Source: Woeseia sp037968755
GTDB lineage: Bacteria > Pseudomonadota > Gammaproteobacteria > Steroidobacterales > Woeseiaceae
DNA length: 64,000 nucleotides
Reading direction: 5' to 3'
Assembly: GCA_037968755.1 (NCBI GenBank)
Contig: JBBKWB010000080.1
Span: 1-64,000 of the forward strand
Of the stretch, positions 35,175-44,066 are shown in pieces. The notes under the pieces were generated by a model. That model was not told where the DNA came from, searched no databases, and saw only the letters and a list, made by a program, of their open reading frames with translations. The position numbers and the translations under genes are program-made. Position 1 is the stretch's first letter; each line of letters starts with the position of its first letter.

Positions 35175-36596
35175 TCAAACGGCTTGCAGTCGCCAGCGAC
35201 CCTGGCGAAACAATATTACGGCCAGCACGGTGAGTAACGATTCGCTGATCACAATGGACAGGAAAACACCGTTCGGGCCCATGTTGCCAACGGTGGCCAA
35301 CCAGTAGGCAAGCGGTATCTGGATAATCCAGAAACAGACGAAATTCATCAGCGATGGCGTACGCGTATCGCCCGCGCCATTGAGTGCCTGGATAATGATC
35401 ATGCCGACCGCGTACATAGGGTAGCCAACGCCCATGATGCGCAAGCAATTCGTGCCATAACGCAGGATCTCGGGATCGTCCGCGAACAGTCCTACAATCT
35501 GCGGCGCGAATATCAGCAGCAAGATGCCGAGAACGGTCAAGAACCAGGCGTTATAGCGGGCCGCGGTCCATACGGATTGCTCCGCACGATCCGCTTTGCC
35601 GGCACCCAGGTTCTGCCCAACCAGCGTCGCTGCGGCATTACCGAGACCCCACGCGGGCAGAATCGCAAATTCAACCAGTCGCAACGCAATAGTATAGGCG
35701 GCTATCGGTGCACTGCCATACAAGGCAACAATCCGCATGATGGCAACCCAGCTTGCTGTCGCAATCAGGAACTGGCCGATGCCACCGAGGGAGATAGAGA
35801 GTATTTGTCGAATGATTCCCGTATTCAGCTCGAGATGCCGCCAGTGAAAACGCAGCCGGCCCTTGCCGCTGAACAAATACCAGGCGAGATACATAACGCC
35901 GGTGCCGCGACCGATCGTGGTCGCGATTGCGGCACCCTTGACGCCGAGCTCGGGAAATGGTCCCAGGCCAAATATCAGGCAGGGGTCAAGAACGATGTTG
36001 AGGGCATTCGCGAGCGCCAACGCGCGCAACGCCACAGGAGCGTCGCCCGCACCACGAAACGCTGCGTTCAGCAGGAACAGGAACAGGATGCTGCCGGAGC
36101 CGCCAAGCAGAATGCTGGTGTAACTGCCACCGGTGACGATCACGCTTTCGCTGGCGCCCATCATGACCAGGAGATCAGGCGCGTAAACGGCTCCCGCCAG
36201 GCCTATACACAACGACAGAGCAAGCCCCACCCAGATTGCCTGACCGGTAACCACCGCGGCGGCATCCGGTCGCTTTTCACCGATGCGCCGGGAAACCATG
36301 GCGGTGACGCCCATGCCAAGGCCGATCGCCACCGCATAGAGCAGCATCACAAGGGCTTCGGTAATGCCCACGGCTGCTACCGCATCGGTGCCGAGACGAG
36401 AGACAAAAGCAATGTCGACCACCGCGAAGACGGCTTCCATCGACATTTCCAGCATCATCGGGATTGCGAGCAGCCCCAAAGCGCGGCCTACCGGACCGCG
36501 AGTAAAATCCGTTTCGTTGTCTGCGAGAGAAGTCCGAACGAAGCGACCTGTGCGTTCTAAAAGGCTAGATTGATCTTCTTGATTCTTGTAAGTCAT
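35175..36596 (-). CDS. MATE-family multidrug/metabolite efflux transporter
   Basis: 473 residues with 12 predicted membrane segments. MATE motifs: LLAIPMMLEMSMEAVFAVVDIAFVSRLG at the start of the first half, and the second-half equivalent QFLIATASWVAIMRIVALYGSAPIAAYTI, with the N/C halves as inverted repeats. DinF/NorM-type Na+ or H+ antiporters export cationic compounds. The flanks give no substrate clue. Confidence 0.93.
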   Translation of the reverse strand: MTYKNQEDQSSLLERTGRFVRTSLADNETDFTRGPVGRALGLLAIPMMLEMSMEAVFAVVDIAFVSRLGTDAVAAVGITEALVMLLYAVAIGLGMGVTAMVSRRIGEKRPDAAAVVTGQAIWVGLALSLCIGLAGAVYAPDLLVMMGASESVIVTGGSYTSILLGGSGSILFLFLLNAAFRGAGDAPVALRALALANALNIVLDPCLIFGLGPFPELGVKGAAIATTIGRGTGVMYLAWYLFSGKGRLRFHWRHLELNTGIIRQILSISLGGIGQFLIATASWVAIMRIVALYGSAPIAAYTIALRLVEFAILPAWGLGNAAATLVGQNLGAGKADRAEQSVWTAARYNAWFLTVLGILLLIFAPQIVGLFADDPEILRYGTNCLRIMGVGYPMYAVGMIIIQALNGAGDTRTPSLMNFVCFWIIQIPLAYWLATVGNMGPNGVFLSIVISESLLTVLAVILFRQGRWRLQAV

Positions 36597-36958
36597 GGTG
36601 TTGTTCTTGCCTGTCTTGACTGGGCGCCAGTAATTTCAACAGGCGCAACAGAGATTTCCGGAACCGCATGGCCGGAAACGATTCAATACAGGAACGAAAC
36701 GGGCTACGCGATGCGCGTGGCGGGGCGTGTGACGGTCACGATTACAGCAAACGGCAATCTGGCAGTCGCACAGCCGAGCCAGGCGATGACAGTGGTCGGC
36801 ATTGTGGATGCAATGTTATTCATCGGAGGCTCGGTAGCGGGCGTTGCCCGTGTGTAGACTTACAGGCGGAATGCTAACCGATCGTAGAAGATTGTCAACG
36901 CTCTGCGGCTGGACGGTGATTAGCCGAAGTAGTGATGCGGAATGCAGGAGCGGCAAGA
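36597..36958. other. Gene-free stretch upstream of the MATE gene
   Basis: 362 bp. Several short open frames exist, but none has a convincing ribosome site or family pattern. It must carry the MATE promoter (minus strand) and perhaps that of the small membrane protein at 36959. Confidence 0.5.
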
Positions 36959-37114
36959 ATGAGTCAGGGGATCTGGGTGGCGCTGGCAATAGTTGCTGGT
37001 GTTTGCATATACGTAATAGTCAGGGTAATTGAGTATGCCCGGCGGAGCCGCGAGCAGTGGCAACAGGTTGACCGCAGCAAACTGCGCGAATGGGAGGACG
37101 ATGACGAGTGGTAA
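36959..37114 (+). CDS. Small single-span membrane protein
   Basis: 51 residues. AGGAG lies about 9 bases before the ATG at 36959. One hydrophobic helix (IWVALAIVAGVCIYVIVRVIEYA) followed by a charged tail ending WEDDDEW. No family recognised. Confidence 0.5.
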   Translation: MSQGIWVALAIVAGVCIYVIVRVIEYARRSREQWQQVDRSKLREWEDDDEW

Positions 37115-37347
37115 TGTTGTGCTGGGAGGGCCCCCGGGTTTTTCAATTACACTAGGCCCCCGCGCAGTCGAACGCTATGCTGCAGTCCCGGCGTTGATGT
37201 GGCCTTCGGCGTTGGCGCTGTTGCGGTACGGAAGTAGTATGCGCATCATCAAAGTGGGCAGCGATGTGCTGTGTCTGCAGCTGGAGTTCAGCTTGCCGAC
37301 TTCAAGGCCGCGCAGAAATTAGCAAAGCGACAAAAGTGGAGAGCTGA

Positions 37348-38247
37348 ATGACTACGTTTGGCAAACGTCGATTACTGCCACTGCTGGCGAGTATTGTACT
37401 GCTGGCGATGGCTGCGTGCAGCGATGGAAACAAGAGCGACGGGACGGACAGCGCGGCTCGCGCAAACGTTGACGCGATGTCTCGCGAACATGCGAATGAT
37501 TCCGCCACACCGAGTCCGGCTGCCGGCATCGCACCGGGCAGGGCGGTAGTTGCGGAGCGCTTGCCGTACGCTGAAGTGGATGAAGAACTCGTCTACGGTC
37601 ATTTTGTATTTCCGGCCGACATGGTTGAGCCATTGCCGGCCGTTATCGTTATTCATGAGTGGTGGGGACTTAACGAAGGCATCAAGGCGATGGCCGACCG
37701 AATCGCAGCCGAAGGCTACATTGTGCTGGCGGTGGACCTGTTCGGTGGTGGCGTCGCCACCTCACCTGCAGAAGCGCGCGACCTGATGCTGAAAGTGGTC
37801 GAGACCCCGGAACCTGCGAATGAGAACCTGCGCCAGGCGTTCAGTTTTTTGCGCGATACGGCCGGGGCGCCGAGCATTGGTTCTCTCGGTTGGTGTTTCG
37901 GAGGCGGTTGGTCTTTGAACGCTGCATTGTTGATTCCGGATGAGCTGGATGCCGCCGTCATTTACTACGGCCAGGTCACCAATGACGAGGAACGGTTGCA
38001 GGCGCTCAATGCGCCACTACTTGGAATTTTTGCTGCGGACGACCGCGGTATTCCGGTCGCGAGTGTGCGCGAATTCGAGACGGCGCTTGAGCATTTGCGT
38101 AAAGACTTCGAGATTCGTGTATTTGATGGCGTGGGCCATGCATTTGCTAATCCGACGGGCAACAACTACAACCGAGAAGCGGCTGAGGAGGCGTGGAGCA
38201 TGACCACCGAATTCCTGCAGACGCACCTGACTTCGTCGGCCGAGTAG
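37348..38247 (+). CDS. Dienelactone hydrolase-family lipoprotein
   Basis: 299 residues. Lipobox MAAC (C24). Alpha/beta-hydrolase fold with the DLH residues E104 in HEWWGLNEG, C183 in LGWCFGGG (nucleophile), D231/232 in FAADDRGI and H264 in GVGHAFANP. DLH enzymes open dienelactones or act as carboxylesterases. The lipid anchor places it in the envelope, unusual for the classical cytosolic enzyme. Convergent with the next gene. Confidence 0.9.
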   Translation: MTTFGKRRLLPLLASIVLLAMAACSDGNKSDGTDSAARANVDAMSREHANDSATPSPAAGIAPGRAVVAERLPYAEVDEELVYGHFVFPADMVEPLPAVIVIHEWWGLNEGIKAMADRIAAEGYIVLAVDLFGGGVATSPAEARDLMLKVVETPEPANENLRQAFSFLRDTAGAPSIGSLGWCFGGGWSLNAALLIPDELDAAVIYYGQVTNDEERLQALNAPLLGIFAADDRGIPVASVREFETALEHLRKDFEIRVFDGVGHAFANPTGNNYNREAAEEAWSMTTEFLQTHLTSSAE

Positions 38248-38262
38248 AGTCTGATGGCGAGC

Positions 38263-38826
38263 TTAATCGTCGATGCCGGCGGTGTCCGCCGGGACATCGC
38301 AGACCAGCGTCACTGCCAGCGCCGTGGACACGTAGGTAATGTGTTCTTGCTGATCGGCGCTGCAGATCAGCGCCGCTTGCGCTGACAACGCGGCCGCAAT
38401 GGTAAGCGAGCCGGTCCCGTTCAGCCGCACCGGTCCTGGCTCCGGGCTAGCCAGCGCAAGGTCGGTACTATCCTCCGCAATTTCGCAAAAACCGGATAAT
38501 GGCAGGGGCGAAAGCTGCGCTGCCGGCACGCTTATCCCGGTCTCGATTGCAGGCAGGGCATTGCTTAATCGTTCACCGGCGAACGTGACCCTGCTGTCCG
38601 CGATGCTGACGGATAGCCCCGCCGGCAGCCATTCGGCCCCACAGTCGGGCTGCAACAGAAATTGGTAATCGAGTCGCGGCAGACTGTACAGGGAACGTCC
38701 AGCAGCCCGCGGCGCCACTTTGACCAGTGGCGTATCGACGGATACCGTCAGTGAGTGTAATGGTGCTTCAGCGCTGCTCGCGAGCGGCACAAGCAACCAG
38801 GCGATCGGGAACATTCGAATTCTCAT
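38263..38826 (-). CDS. Exported hypothetical protein
   Basis: About 187 residues from the ATG at 38826; other in-frame ATGs are at 38871 and 38814 and none has a clear ribosome site. Signal peptide (RMFPIAWLLVPLASSAEA). The mature part has paired cysteines (PDCGAEW, LSGFCEIA, ALICSADQ, LVCDVPA) that may form two disulfides. A frame extending up to 39138 runs antisense to the PGPGW gene and is not credible. No family recognised. Confidence 0.62.
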   Translation of the reverse strand: MRIRMFPIAWLLVPLASSAEAPLHSLTVSVDTPLVKVAPRAAGRSLYSLPRLDYQFLLQPDCGAEWLPAGLSVSIADSRVTFAGERLSNALPAIETGISVPAAQLSPLPLSGFCEIAEDSTDLALASPEPGPVRLNGTGSLTIAAALSAQAALICSADQQEHITYVSTALAVTLVCDVPADTAGIDD

Positions 38827-38928
38827 CAGTCCAAGGCTACGATAAGAGAGCAAGAAAACAAGTATCCTCATGCTGACAGGCTTTGTCAGCACAAATGCGT
38901 ACTCACCGACAACGGGCCAAGCGCTGCA

Positions 38929-39204
38929 ATGAAACTGGCATATCAGGTCACCTATCGCTACGCGCGGCGTATCGTCATCGCATTGGTTGGCAGTACTGTT
39001 CTGCTCGCAGGCTTCATCATGATCATCACCCCCGGTCCAGCCTTTATTGTCATACCGATCGGGCTGGGAATCCTGGGGCTCGAGTTTGCCTGGGCTCGTC
39101 GCTGGCTGGCGAAAGTACGCCAGAAAGTAAGCGAGCAAACAGCGCGTGCACGCGCAAAACGCGCGGCCGTGCGGCAGCGGGATTCGACAGACGTCGGTAA
39201 CTAA
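38929..39204 (+). CDS. PGPGW-type small transmembrane protein
   Basis: 91 residues with two hydrophobic segments. The family motif is visible as IITPGPAFIVIPIGLGILGLEFAWARRWL (the PGPGW pattern, here with PGPA). Basic coiled tail. Function unknown; the family is common near envelope and ribosome genes. Confidence 0.82.
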   Translation: MKLAYQVTYRYARRIVIALVGSTVLLAGFIMIITPGPAFIVIPIGLGILGLEFAWARRWLAKVRQKVSEQTARARAKRAAVRQRDSTDVGN

Positions 39205-39210
39205 GCTTTA

Positions 39211-39287
39211 GAAAAAAGAAAGGAGCCAGAGAACAAGACCAGACGTGGTCTTGCTGGCCGACCCATAGTGGGCCGGTCTCTGGCTCC
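39211..39287 (-). terminator. Branched hairpin terminator on the minus strand
   Basis: The outer 11-bp stem GGAGCCAGAGA/TCTCTGGCTCC (39222-39232 with 39277-39287) encloses two inner hairpins: AAGACCA/TGGTCTT (39235-39252) and CCCA/TGGG (39262-39272). It reads as a three-way junction. On the minus strand it is followed by TTTCTTTTTTC, a good terminator tail. It probably ends the sigma-54-driven transcript of the small exported protein at 39456. Confidence 0.65.
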
Positions 39288-39455
39288 CCAGCGTTCGCGG
39301 CAAGAAAGGGGGGAATATGCCGCCGGACCGTCCTGGCCCGTCTTCGCCAGCCTCCTGGCCAGCGTTACATCCGGGGCACGCGGGCCGGCACTCAAGGGGG
39401 GGGGAGAGATGCCGGAGCCGCGTATTGCCACCGAAATTGTCAACAGGTAACCCGA

Positions 39456-39713
39456 TCAGTTACCTGCAATTCGTACTGAAGTGCGGCCAACGAGCTCGAT
39501 ATCAAGATCAAGCCTGGTGACTGCTCGAATGCGGAGTGCCGCATCGTTTGCTGCCGCGCGATTGGCGTTTTCGGCCACTGCGCGGGTTTCATTCTGCGAC
39601 GTAGCTGCCGGCAGGCTGGTCACGTCGTCGGCGGCCATTACGCTGACCGACCAAAGAGTGATTCCTGCAAGCATCAGCAGCGTCGAGATCGTGGTGCCCA
39701 ATTTACTGTTCAT
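39456..39713 (-). CDS. Small secreted protein, putative sigma-54 target
   Basis: 85 residues with a signal peptide (STLLMLAGITLWSVSVMA). The mature peptide is about 58 residues, rich in Ala, Asn and Arg and with no cysteine. No family recognised. A -24/-12 promoter lies about 85 bp upstream and a strong terminator lies 170 bp beyond the stop, leaving a 3' untranslated stretch of about 170-235 bases that contains a G9 (C9 in the RNA) tract. Divergent from the sigma-54 activator gene. Confidence 0.7.
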   Translation of the reverse strand: MNSKLGTTISTLLMLAGITLWSVSVMAADDVTSLPAATSQNETRAVAENANRAAANDAALRIRAVTRLDLDIELVGRTSVRIAGN

Positions 39714-39791
39714 CTCTGCTTCCTTTGCATTCCTTCGGGAGCGTCCATACGGTTTCCGAAGGTAAAAACTAACTAATTACAGTCAAATCTA

Positions 39792-39808
39792 TTGCATGGA
39801 CCGTGCCA
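39792..39808 (-). promoter_or_regulatory. Sigma-54 (-24/-12) promoter
   Basis: On the minus strand the sequence TGGCACGGTCCATGCAA has GG and GC exactly 10 bp apart and matches the consensus TGGCACG-N4-TTGCA at all but one position. Transcription would start near 39782 toward the small secreted-protein gene. Confidence 0.8.
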
Positions 39809-39854
39809 ACTTTGAAAAGATAATATTTACAATGACTTAAGCGATTCAGGCTGA

Positions 39855-39908
39855 TTACGGAATTTCGGGAATTACGAAATATCGTAGTGACAATCACGAA
39901 ATTCCGTA
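39855..39908. promoter_or_regulatory. Activator binding boxes between the sigma-54 promoter and the activator gene
   Basis: Three related boxes: TACGGAATTTCG (39856-39867), TACGAAATATCG (39873-39884, part of a near-palindrome ending at 39886) and, inverted, CGAAATTCCGTA (39897-39908). The first and third form a perfect 12-bp inverted repeat. They lie 50-100 bp upstream of the -24/-12 promoter, the usual place for enhancer sites, and 12-65 bp before the activator ATG, suggesting autoregulation. Surrounding DNA is AT-rich. Confidence 0.65.
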
Positions 39909-39920
39909 TAAACTGCCGCG

Positions 39921-41723
39921 ATGAGCAAAATCGACGACTACCAGTGGCTGTTCCGCAAAGCGCCTGCCATGGCGACTTCAATCGGCGAGGACGGAAGCTA
40001 TCTCGATGTGAACGATGCGTTCCTGGATCGCCTTGGATACACACGGGCGGACATGCTTGGGGAACGACCGGCGCGCTTCGTGACCGTCGAAAGCGCCGAG
40101 CGCATCCAGAAAGAATTCATACCCATCTTGAGACGCACCGGCAAACTGGTCAGCAAGCCGATTTCCTTCGTAGCGCGCAATGGCGAGATCGTTAATTGCC
40201 TGACGAGTTCTATCGTCGAGCACGACACTGACGGCGCTGTACGGCGAACCATAGCGATGTACACCGAACTCGACGTACAGGCGCGCACCAACCTTAAGTA
40301 TCGCCAGTTGTATCGGTCAACGCCGGCGATGCTGCACAGCGTTGATGCAGAGGGTTGTGTGGTTACCGTGACCGATCACTGGCTGACCAAGATGGGCTAC
40401 ACGCGCGCAGACGTAGTGGGTCGTTCCATCAAGGATTTCTACAGCGAAGCGGACAGGTTGCGCGTTACCGAGGGCAAGCTGAAGGAAATAATCAGCGGCG
40501 GCGAGTTTCAAAATGAAGCCCGGCAAATGGTGACCCGAGACGGTCAGGTACTGGACCTTGTTATGTCCGCAACCTCGGAGCGCGACCCATCAGGCAAAGT
40601 GCAGCGAATGTTGGTCGCCTCCAAGGATGTGACGGAACGCAACCGGGTTGAACGTGCATTGCGGGATTCACTCGCCGAGAACGCACGATTGCAAGAAGAG
40701 CTGGAACGGGAACGTGACTACCTGCGCGAGGAGGTTAACGTCACGATGAACTTCGGTCGTATTGTAGGTCAGAGTCCGGCGTTGAAGCACATGCTGTCGC
40801 AGGTTGAAGCCGTGGCACAGACGCCCGCGAGCGTGCTGATTCTGGGTGAGTCTGGTGTTGGCAAGGAGCTGGTCGCGCGCGCCATCCATGCGCGCAGTCC
40901 ACGCGCAGAAGCGCCGCTCGTTAAAGTGAACTGTGCATCGATCCCCAAGGATTTGTTCGAAAGTGAATTTTTCGGGCACGTCAAAGGCGCATTCACCGGT
41001 GCTCACCGGGACCGCGTCGGTCGATTTCAGTTGGCCGATACCGGCACCATTTTTCTTGATGAAGTCGGCGAAATTCCGTTCGAGTTGCAGGGCAAGTTGC
41101 TACGGGTCCTGCAGGAAAGCGAGTTCGAGCGGGTTGGCGATGACGTAACACGTTCGGTCAATGTTCGAGTCATTGCCGCCACCAACCGCAATCTCGAACA
41201 ATTGGTCGAAAATGGTGACTTCCGCGAGGACTTATTTTATCGCCTTAGCGTGTTTCCTATTGAGGTGCCGCCATTGCGCCGTCGCAAAGAGGACGTTGTG
41301 CATCTCGCGCAGCACTTCCTGGAGCACACGTGCCAGGATTTCGGTCGCGAGCCCATGAAACTTACTCGCAACCAGGTCGAAGCCATACGCGCCTACCCGT
41401 GGCCAGGTAATGTGCGCGAGCTCAAAAACGTAATCGAGCGAGCGGTAATCCTGTCGCAAGGCAGTGTGTTACGGCTGGACCTGTCCCTGCCTGAATCTCG
41501 CGAAATGTCGACGCACGAGCCTGTTGCACCTGTCGCCGTTGAGCGCGACACTGTGCTGACCGAAAAGGAGTTTCGCCAGCTACAAAAACAAAACGTGATT
41601 ACAGCGCTGCAGCAGGCAGACTGGCGAGTGTCGGGCAAGAACGGCGCCGCGGAAATGTTGGGTATCAAGCCCACTACCCTCGCTGATCGAATCAAGTCGC
41701 TCGGAATCAAGAAGCCAGCCTGA
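39921..41723 (+). CDS. Sigma-54-dependent activator (PAS-PAS-AAA+-Fis)
   Basis: 600 residues. Two PAS domains (about residues 5-120, with GEDGSYLDVNDAFLDRLGY, and 125-245) and a short coiled-coil linker (LRDSLAENARLQEELERERD). AAA+ domain: Walker A ILGESGVGKE (about 309-315), GAFTGA (356-361), which contacts sigma-54, and Walker B IFLDEVGE. C-terminal Fis-type HTH (AAEMLGIKPTTLADRIKSLG). No receiver domain, so the signal is probably sensed directly by PAS. It likely drives the divergent small-protein gene through the boxes at 39855-39908. Confidence 0.95.
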   Translation: MSKIDDYQWLFRKAPAMATSIGEDGSYLDVNDAFLDRLGYTRADMLGERPARFVTVESAERIQKEFIPILRRTGKLVSKPISFVARNGEIVNCLTSSIVEHDTDGAVRRTIAMYTELDVQARTNLKYRQLYRSTPAMLHSVDAEGCVVTVTDHWLTKMGYTRADVVGRSIKDFYSEADRLRVTEGKLKEIISGGEFQNEARQMVTRDGQVLDLVMSATSERDPSGKVQRMLVASKDVTERNRVERALRDSLAENARLQEELERERDYLREEVNVTMNFGRIVGQSPALKHMLSQVEAVAQTPASVLILGESGVGKELVARAIHARSPRAEAPLVKVNCASIPKDLFESEFFGHVKGAFTGAHRDRVGRFQLADTGTIFLDEVGEIPFELQGKLLRVLQESEFERVGDDVTRSVNVRVIAATNRNLEQLVENGDFREDLFYRLSVFPIEVPPLRRRKEDVVHLAQHFLEHTCQDFGREPMKLTRNQVEAIRAYPWPGNVRELKNVIERAVILSQGSVLRLDLSLPESREMSTHEPVAPVAVERDTVLTEKEFRQLQKQNVITALQQADWRVSGKNGAAEMLGIKPTTLADRIKSLGIKKPA

Positions 41724-41797
41724 CTGTAATGAACGCAAGGCGTCGGCGCCGGTCACAATGCCAGTCACCATCGATACAAGGTCATCAGGGGGAATTT

Positions 41798-43216
41798 GTG
41801 AAGCTTGTCTTGTTGTTCGTCGCACTGGTTACCATGCCAGTGTTGGTCTCCGCTGCCGCCGGTCAAACATTGCCATTGCGGGTTCAGAGCGCACTTGCAC
41901 ACCGGAATATTCCAGGCGAGAGCCTCAGTATCTACGTGGAGAACCTTGCCAGCGGTAAGGTCACTCTGGCATGGAACGCTGAGCGTACGCGTACCCCCGC
42001 ATCAATCATGAAACTGGTAACGACCCTGGTCGCGCTGGAGAAGCTCGGCCCAACGTATACCTGGAAGACCGAGGTCTACCTGCAAGGCGAAGTGGAAGAT
42101 GGCAACTTGCGTGGCAACGTATGGCTCAAAGGCTATGGCGATCCCTACCTGGTAACGGAACGCATGTGGCAGCTGCAGCGCCACTTGCACCAGCTGGGTG
42201 TGCACCGCATCGATGGCGATCTTCTGCTGGACGACAGTTGGTTCGAGGTCGGTGATTACGACCCGGCGGCGTTCGACAGTGAGCCGCTGCGTGCCTATAA
42301 CGTTGAGCCGAATGCGTTAATGGCCAACTACAAAGTCGTTCGCTACCTGTTCACCCCGGATCCGGACGGGTCCGGCGTGCGCATAGAGCTGGAGCCGCAT
42401 CTCGACAACGTACAGATAGTCAATCAACTCGCTATCGGCAATGGCGCCTGCCGTGGCTATCAGCGCGGGATCGCGATCGCGCCGAATGAAAGTTTTGACA
42501 AGTTCGTTTTCAGTGGCCGCTTCCCGGGCGGCTGTCGCAAATATTCCATGGGCCGCACTGCCCTCAGTCACAACGCGTATACCTTCGGCTTGTTCAAATC
42601 TCTATGGGAGCAGTCGGGCAGCGAATTGACTGGCGGCTGGAAGCGGACGCTGGTGCCAGAGGGGCTGGAGCCGGATTTTACATTCACCTCACTGCCGCTG
42701 TCCGACATCATCAACAAGGTCAACAAGCACAGCAACAATGTCATGGCGCGGCAGCTGCTGTACACGCTGGCAGCCGAAGAGTACGGGCCGCCCGGTACTG
42801 AAGAGAACGGCCGCAAGGTGGTCAGCAACTGGCTTAACGAACGGCAGCTCGGTCTAGGTGAGCTGATGCTCGATAACGGTGCAGGACTTTCGCGCGATGC
42901 GAAAATGACTGCAGAGGGAATGGGCGCTGTGCTGCGCTACGCCTACAGGAGCCGCTTCATGCCCGAATATTTGTCATCGCTGTCCTTGTCCGGGCTGGAC
43001 GGTACCCTGTCACGGCGATTTCGCGACGCGGCACTGCAAGGTGTGGCGCATATGAAAACCGGTTCACTGGATAATGTGAGCTCCATTGCCGGTTATCTGC
43101 TCGGGCGTTCCGGAGATCGCTTTGCCGTGGTCGTCATGTTGAATCACCCGGATGCCCATCGGGGTACCGGCGAGGAGATTCAGGATGCGGTATTGCGCTG
43201 GCTGCGCGATCAATAG
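41798..43216 (+). CDS. dacB: D-alanyl-D-alanine carboxypeptidase/endopeptidase (PBP4 type)
   Basis: 472 residues from GTG 41798 with GGGGG upstream; an ATG at 41729 is in frame but has no ribosome site. Signal peptide, then the class C low-molecular-weight PBP motifs: S69-I-M-K72 in TPASIMKLVTTLVALEKLG, SxN in KHSNNVMARQLL and KTG in HMKTGSLDNVSSIAGYLLG. The large insertion between SxxK and SxN is typical of DacB. It trims peptidoglycan stem peptides and cross-links in the periplasm. Starts 75 bp after the activator gene. Confidence 0.94.
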   Translation: MKLVLLFVALVTMPVLVSAAAGQTLPLRVQSALAHRNIPGESLSIYVENLASGKVTLAWNAERTRTPASIMKLVTTLVALEKLGPTYTWKTEVYLQGEVEDGNLRGNVWLKGYGDPYLVTERMWQLQRHLHQLGVHRIDGDLLLDDSWFEVGDYDPAAFDSEPLRAYNVEPNALMANYKVVRYLFTPDPDGSGVRIELEPHLDNVQIVNQLAIGNGACRGYQRGIAIAPNESFDKFVFSGRFPGGCRKYSMGRTALSHNAYTFGLFKSLWEQSGSELTGGWKRTLVPEGLEPDFTFTSLPLSDIINKVNKHSNNVMARQLLYTLAAEEYGPPGTEENGRKVVSNWLNERQLGLGELMLDNGAGLSRDAKMTAEGMGAVLRYAYRSRFMPEYLSSLSLSGLDGTLSRRFRDAALQGVAHMKTGSLDNVSSIAGYLLGRSGDRFAVVVMLNHPDAHRGTGEEIQDAVLRWLRDQ

Positions 43217-43372
43217 CCGCGGCCAGCAAGCCAGTCTGGAGGCGCGACAAAGCCTGTTTCCTGGCGCCGTGAGGCTTGGCCGGGAATGTTGCGTTTGGTT
43301 CTAGTACACTGCGCGGCATCAAGGCGGGCAGGTATCTTCTGTACCTGCCACGGGCACGCCACGGAGATAATG

Positions 43373-43966
43373 ATGCGAGTAAACACAGCAATCCTGCTGC
43401 TGGCACTGACACCTTTGGTGACCTTGGCCGAAACGGCCTACGTCACGGACCAGCTGCGACTGGGTTTACACCGGGCCGCGGATACCAGCGACCGGTCGTT
43501 CCGAACCCTTGAGAGCGGCCAGGAAATGGAGGTACTTAGTCGGGATCGCAACTATGCGAACGTACAGCTCCCGGACGGCACGATTGGCTACGTTAAAGCG
43601 GCTTACCTCGTTGATGATAAACCCGCCAAACTCATCGTCGCCGAATCTCAGGCGGAAACGGCGAGGCTGCAGCAGGAGTTGTCGCGATTGCAGGCATCGT
43701 TTGCGCAGCCTGCAGCAACGATAGCGTCGCTGGAGCAACGCCTCGAAGAAACGGCGACGGCACTGACCAGCAGCGAGTCGCAGGTAGTGGAGCTGCAGGA
43801 ACAGAATGACGAGTTTGTCGATCGCTACAGCGCGTACAAATTCAGTTTGCCGTTGAAATGGGTTGCCGGTGCATTGCTCGTGACCGTGCTGGCCGGTTTT
43901 CTGGGTGGCCTCTGGTGGACTGACTATCGCAGTCGCAAGCGCCACGGTGGTATTCGAATCTATTAG
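43373..43966 (+). CDS. TIGR04211/YgiM-like SH3-domain membrane protein
   Basis: 197 residues from ATG 43373 (GGAG 6 bases upstream). Signal peptide (ILLLALTPLVTLA). Bacterial SH3 domain (about residues 20-85; YVTDQLRLGLHRAADTSDRSF, DGTIGYVKAAYL). Coiled coil (about 88-150), then a membrane helix (WVAGALLVTVLAGFLGGLWW) and a short basic C-terminal tail. This layout is that of YgiM. Exact role unknown; envelope/cell-wall associated. Confidence 0.9.
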   Translation: MRVNTAILLLALTPLVTLAETAYVTDQLRLGLHRAADTSDRSFRTLESGQEMEVLSRDRNYANVQLPDGTIGYVKAAYLVDDKPAKLIVAESQAETARLQQELSRLQASFAQPAATIASLEQRLEETATALTSSESQVVELQEQNDEFVDRYSAYKFSLPLKWVAGALLVTVLAGFLGGLWWTDYRSRKRHGGIRIY

Positions 43967-44066
43967 CCGGCGTCGTCGGACGAAGGTCGCAATACAGGAT
44001 TACTCTCAAGACTGCGGCGCATTGCCGACTTTGGAGTTGAACTCACTGCCGGCTGGCAACGACGCG

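Noticed and set aside
36570..36857. Open frame of 95 codons on the plus strand overlapping the MATE 5' end
   Set aside because: No ribosome site, antisense to the MATE start, and no protein-like pattern beyond alternating valine and alanine.
38827..39138. Upstream extension of the exported hypothetical at 38263-38826
   Set aside because: It would be antisense to the PGPGW gene, and the signal peptide begins only at about 38826.
39201..39443. 80-codon minus-strand frame in the 3' region of the small secreted-protein gene
   Set aside because: It runs through the terminator and G9 tract and looks like structured untranslated RNA, not protein.
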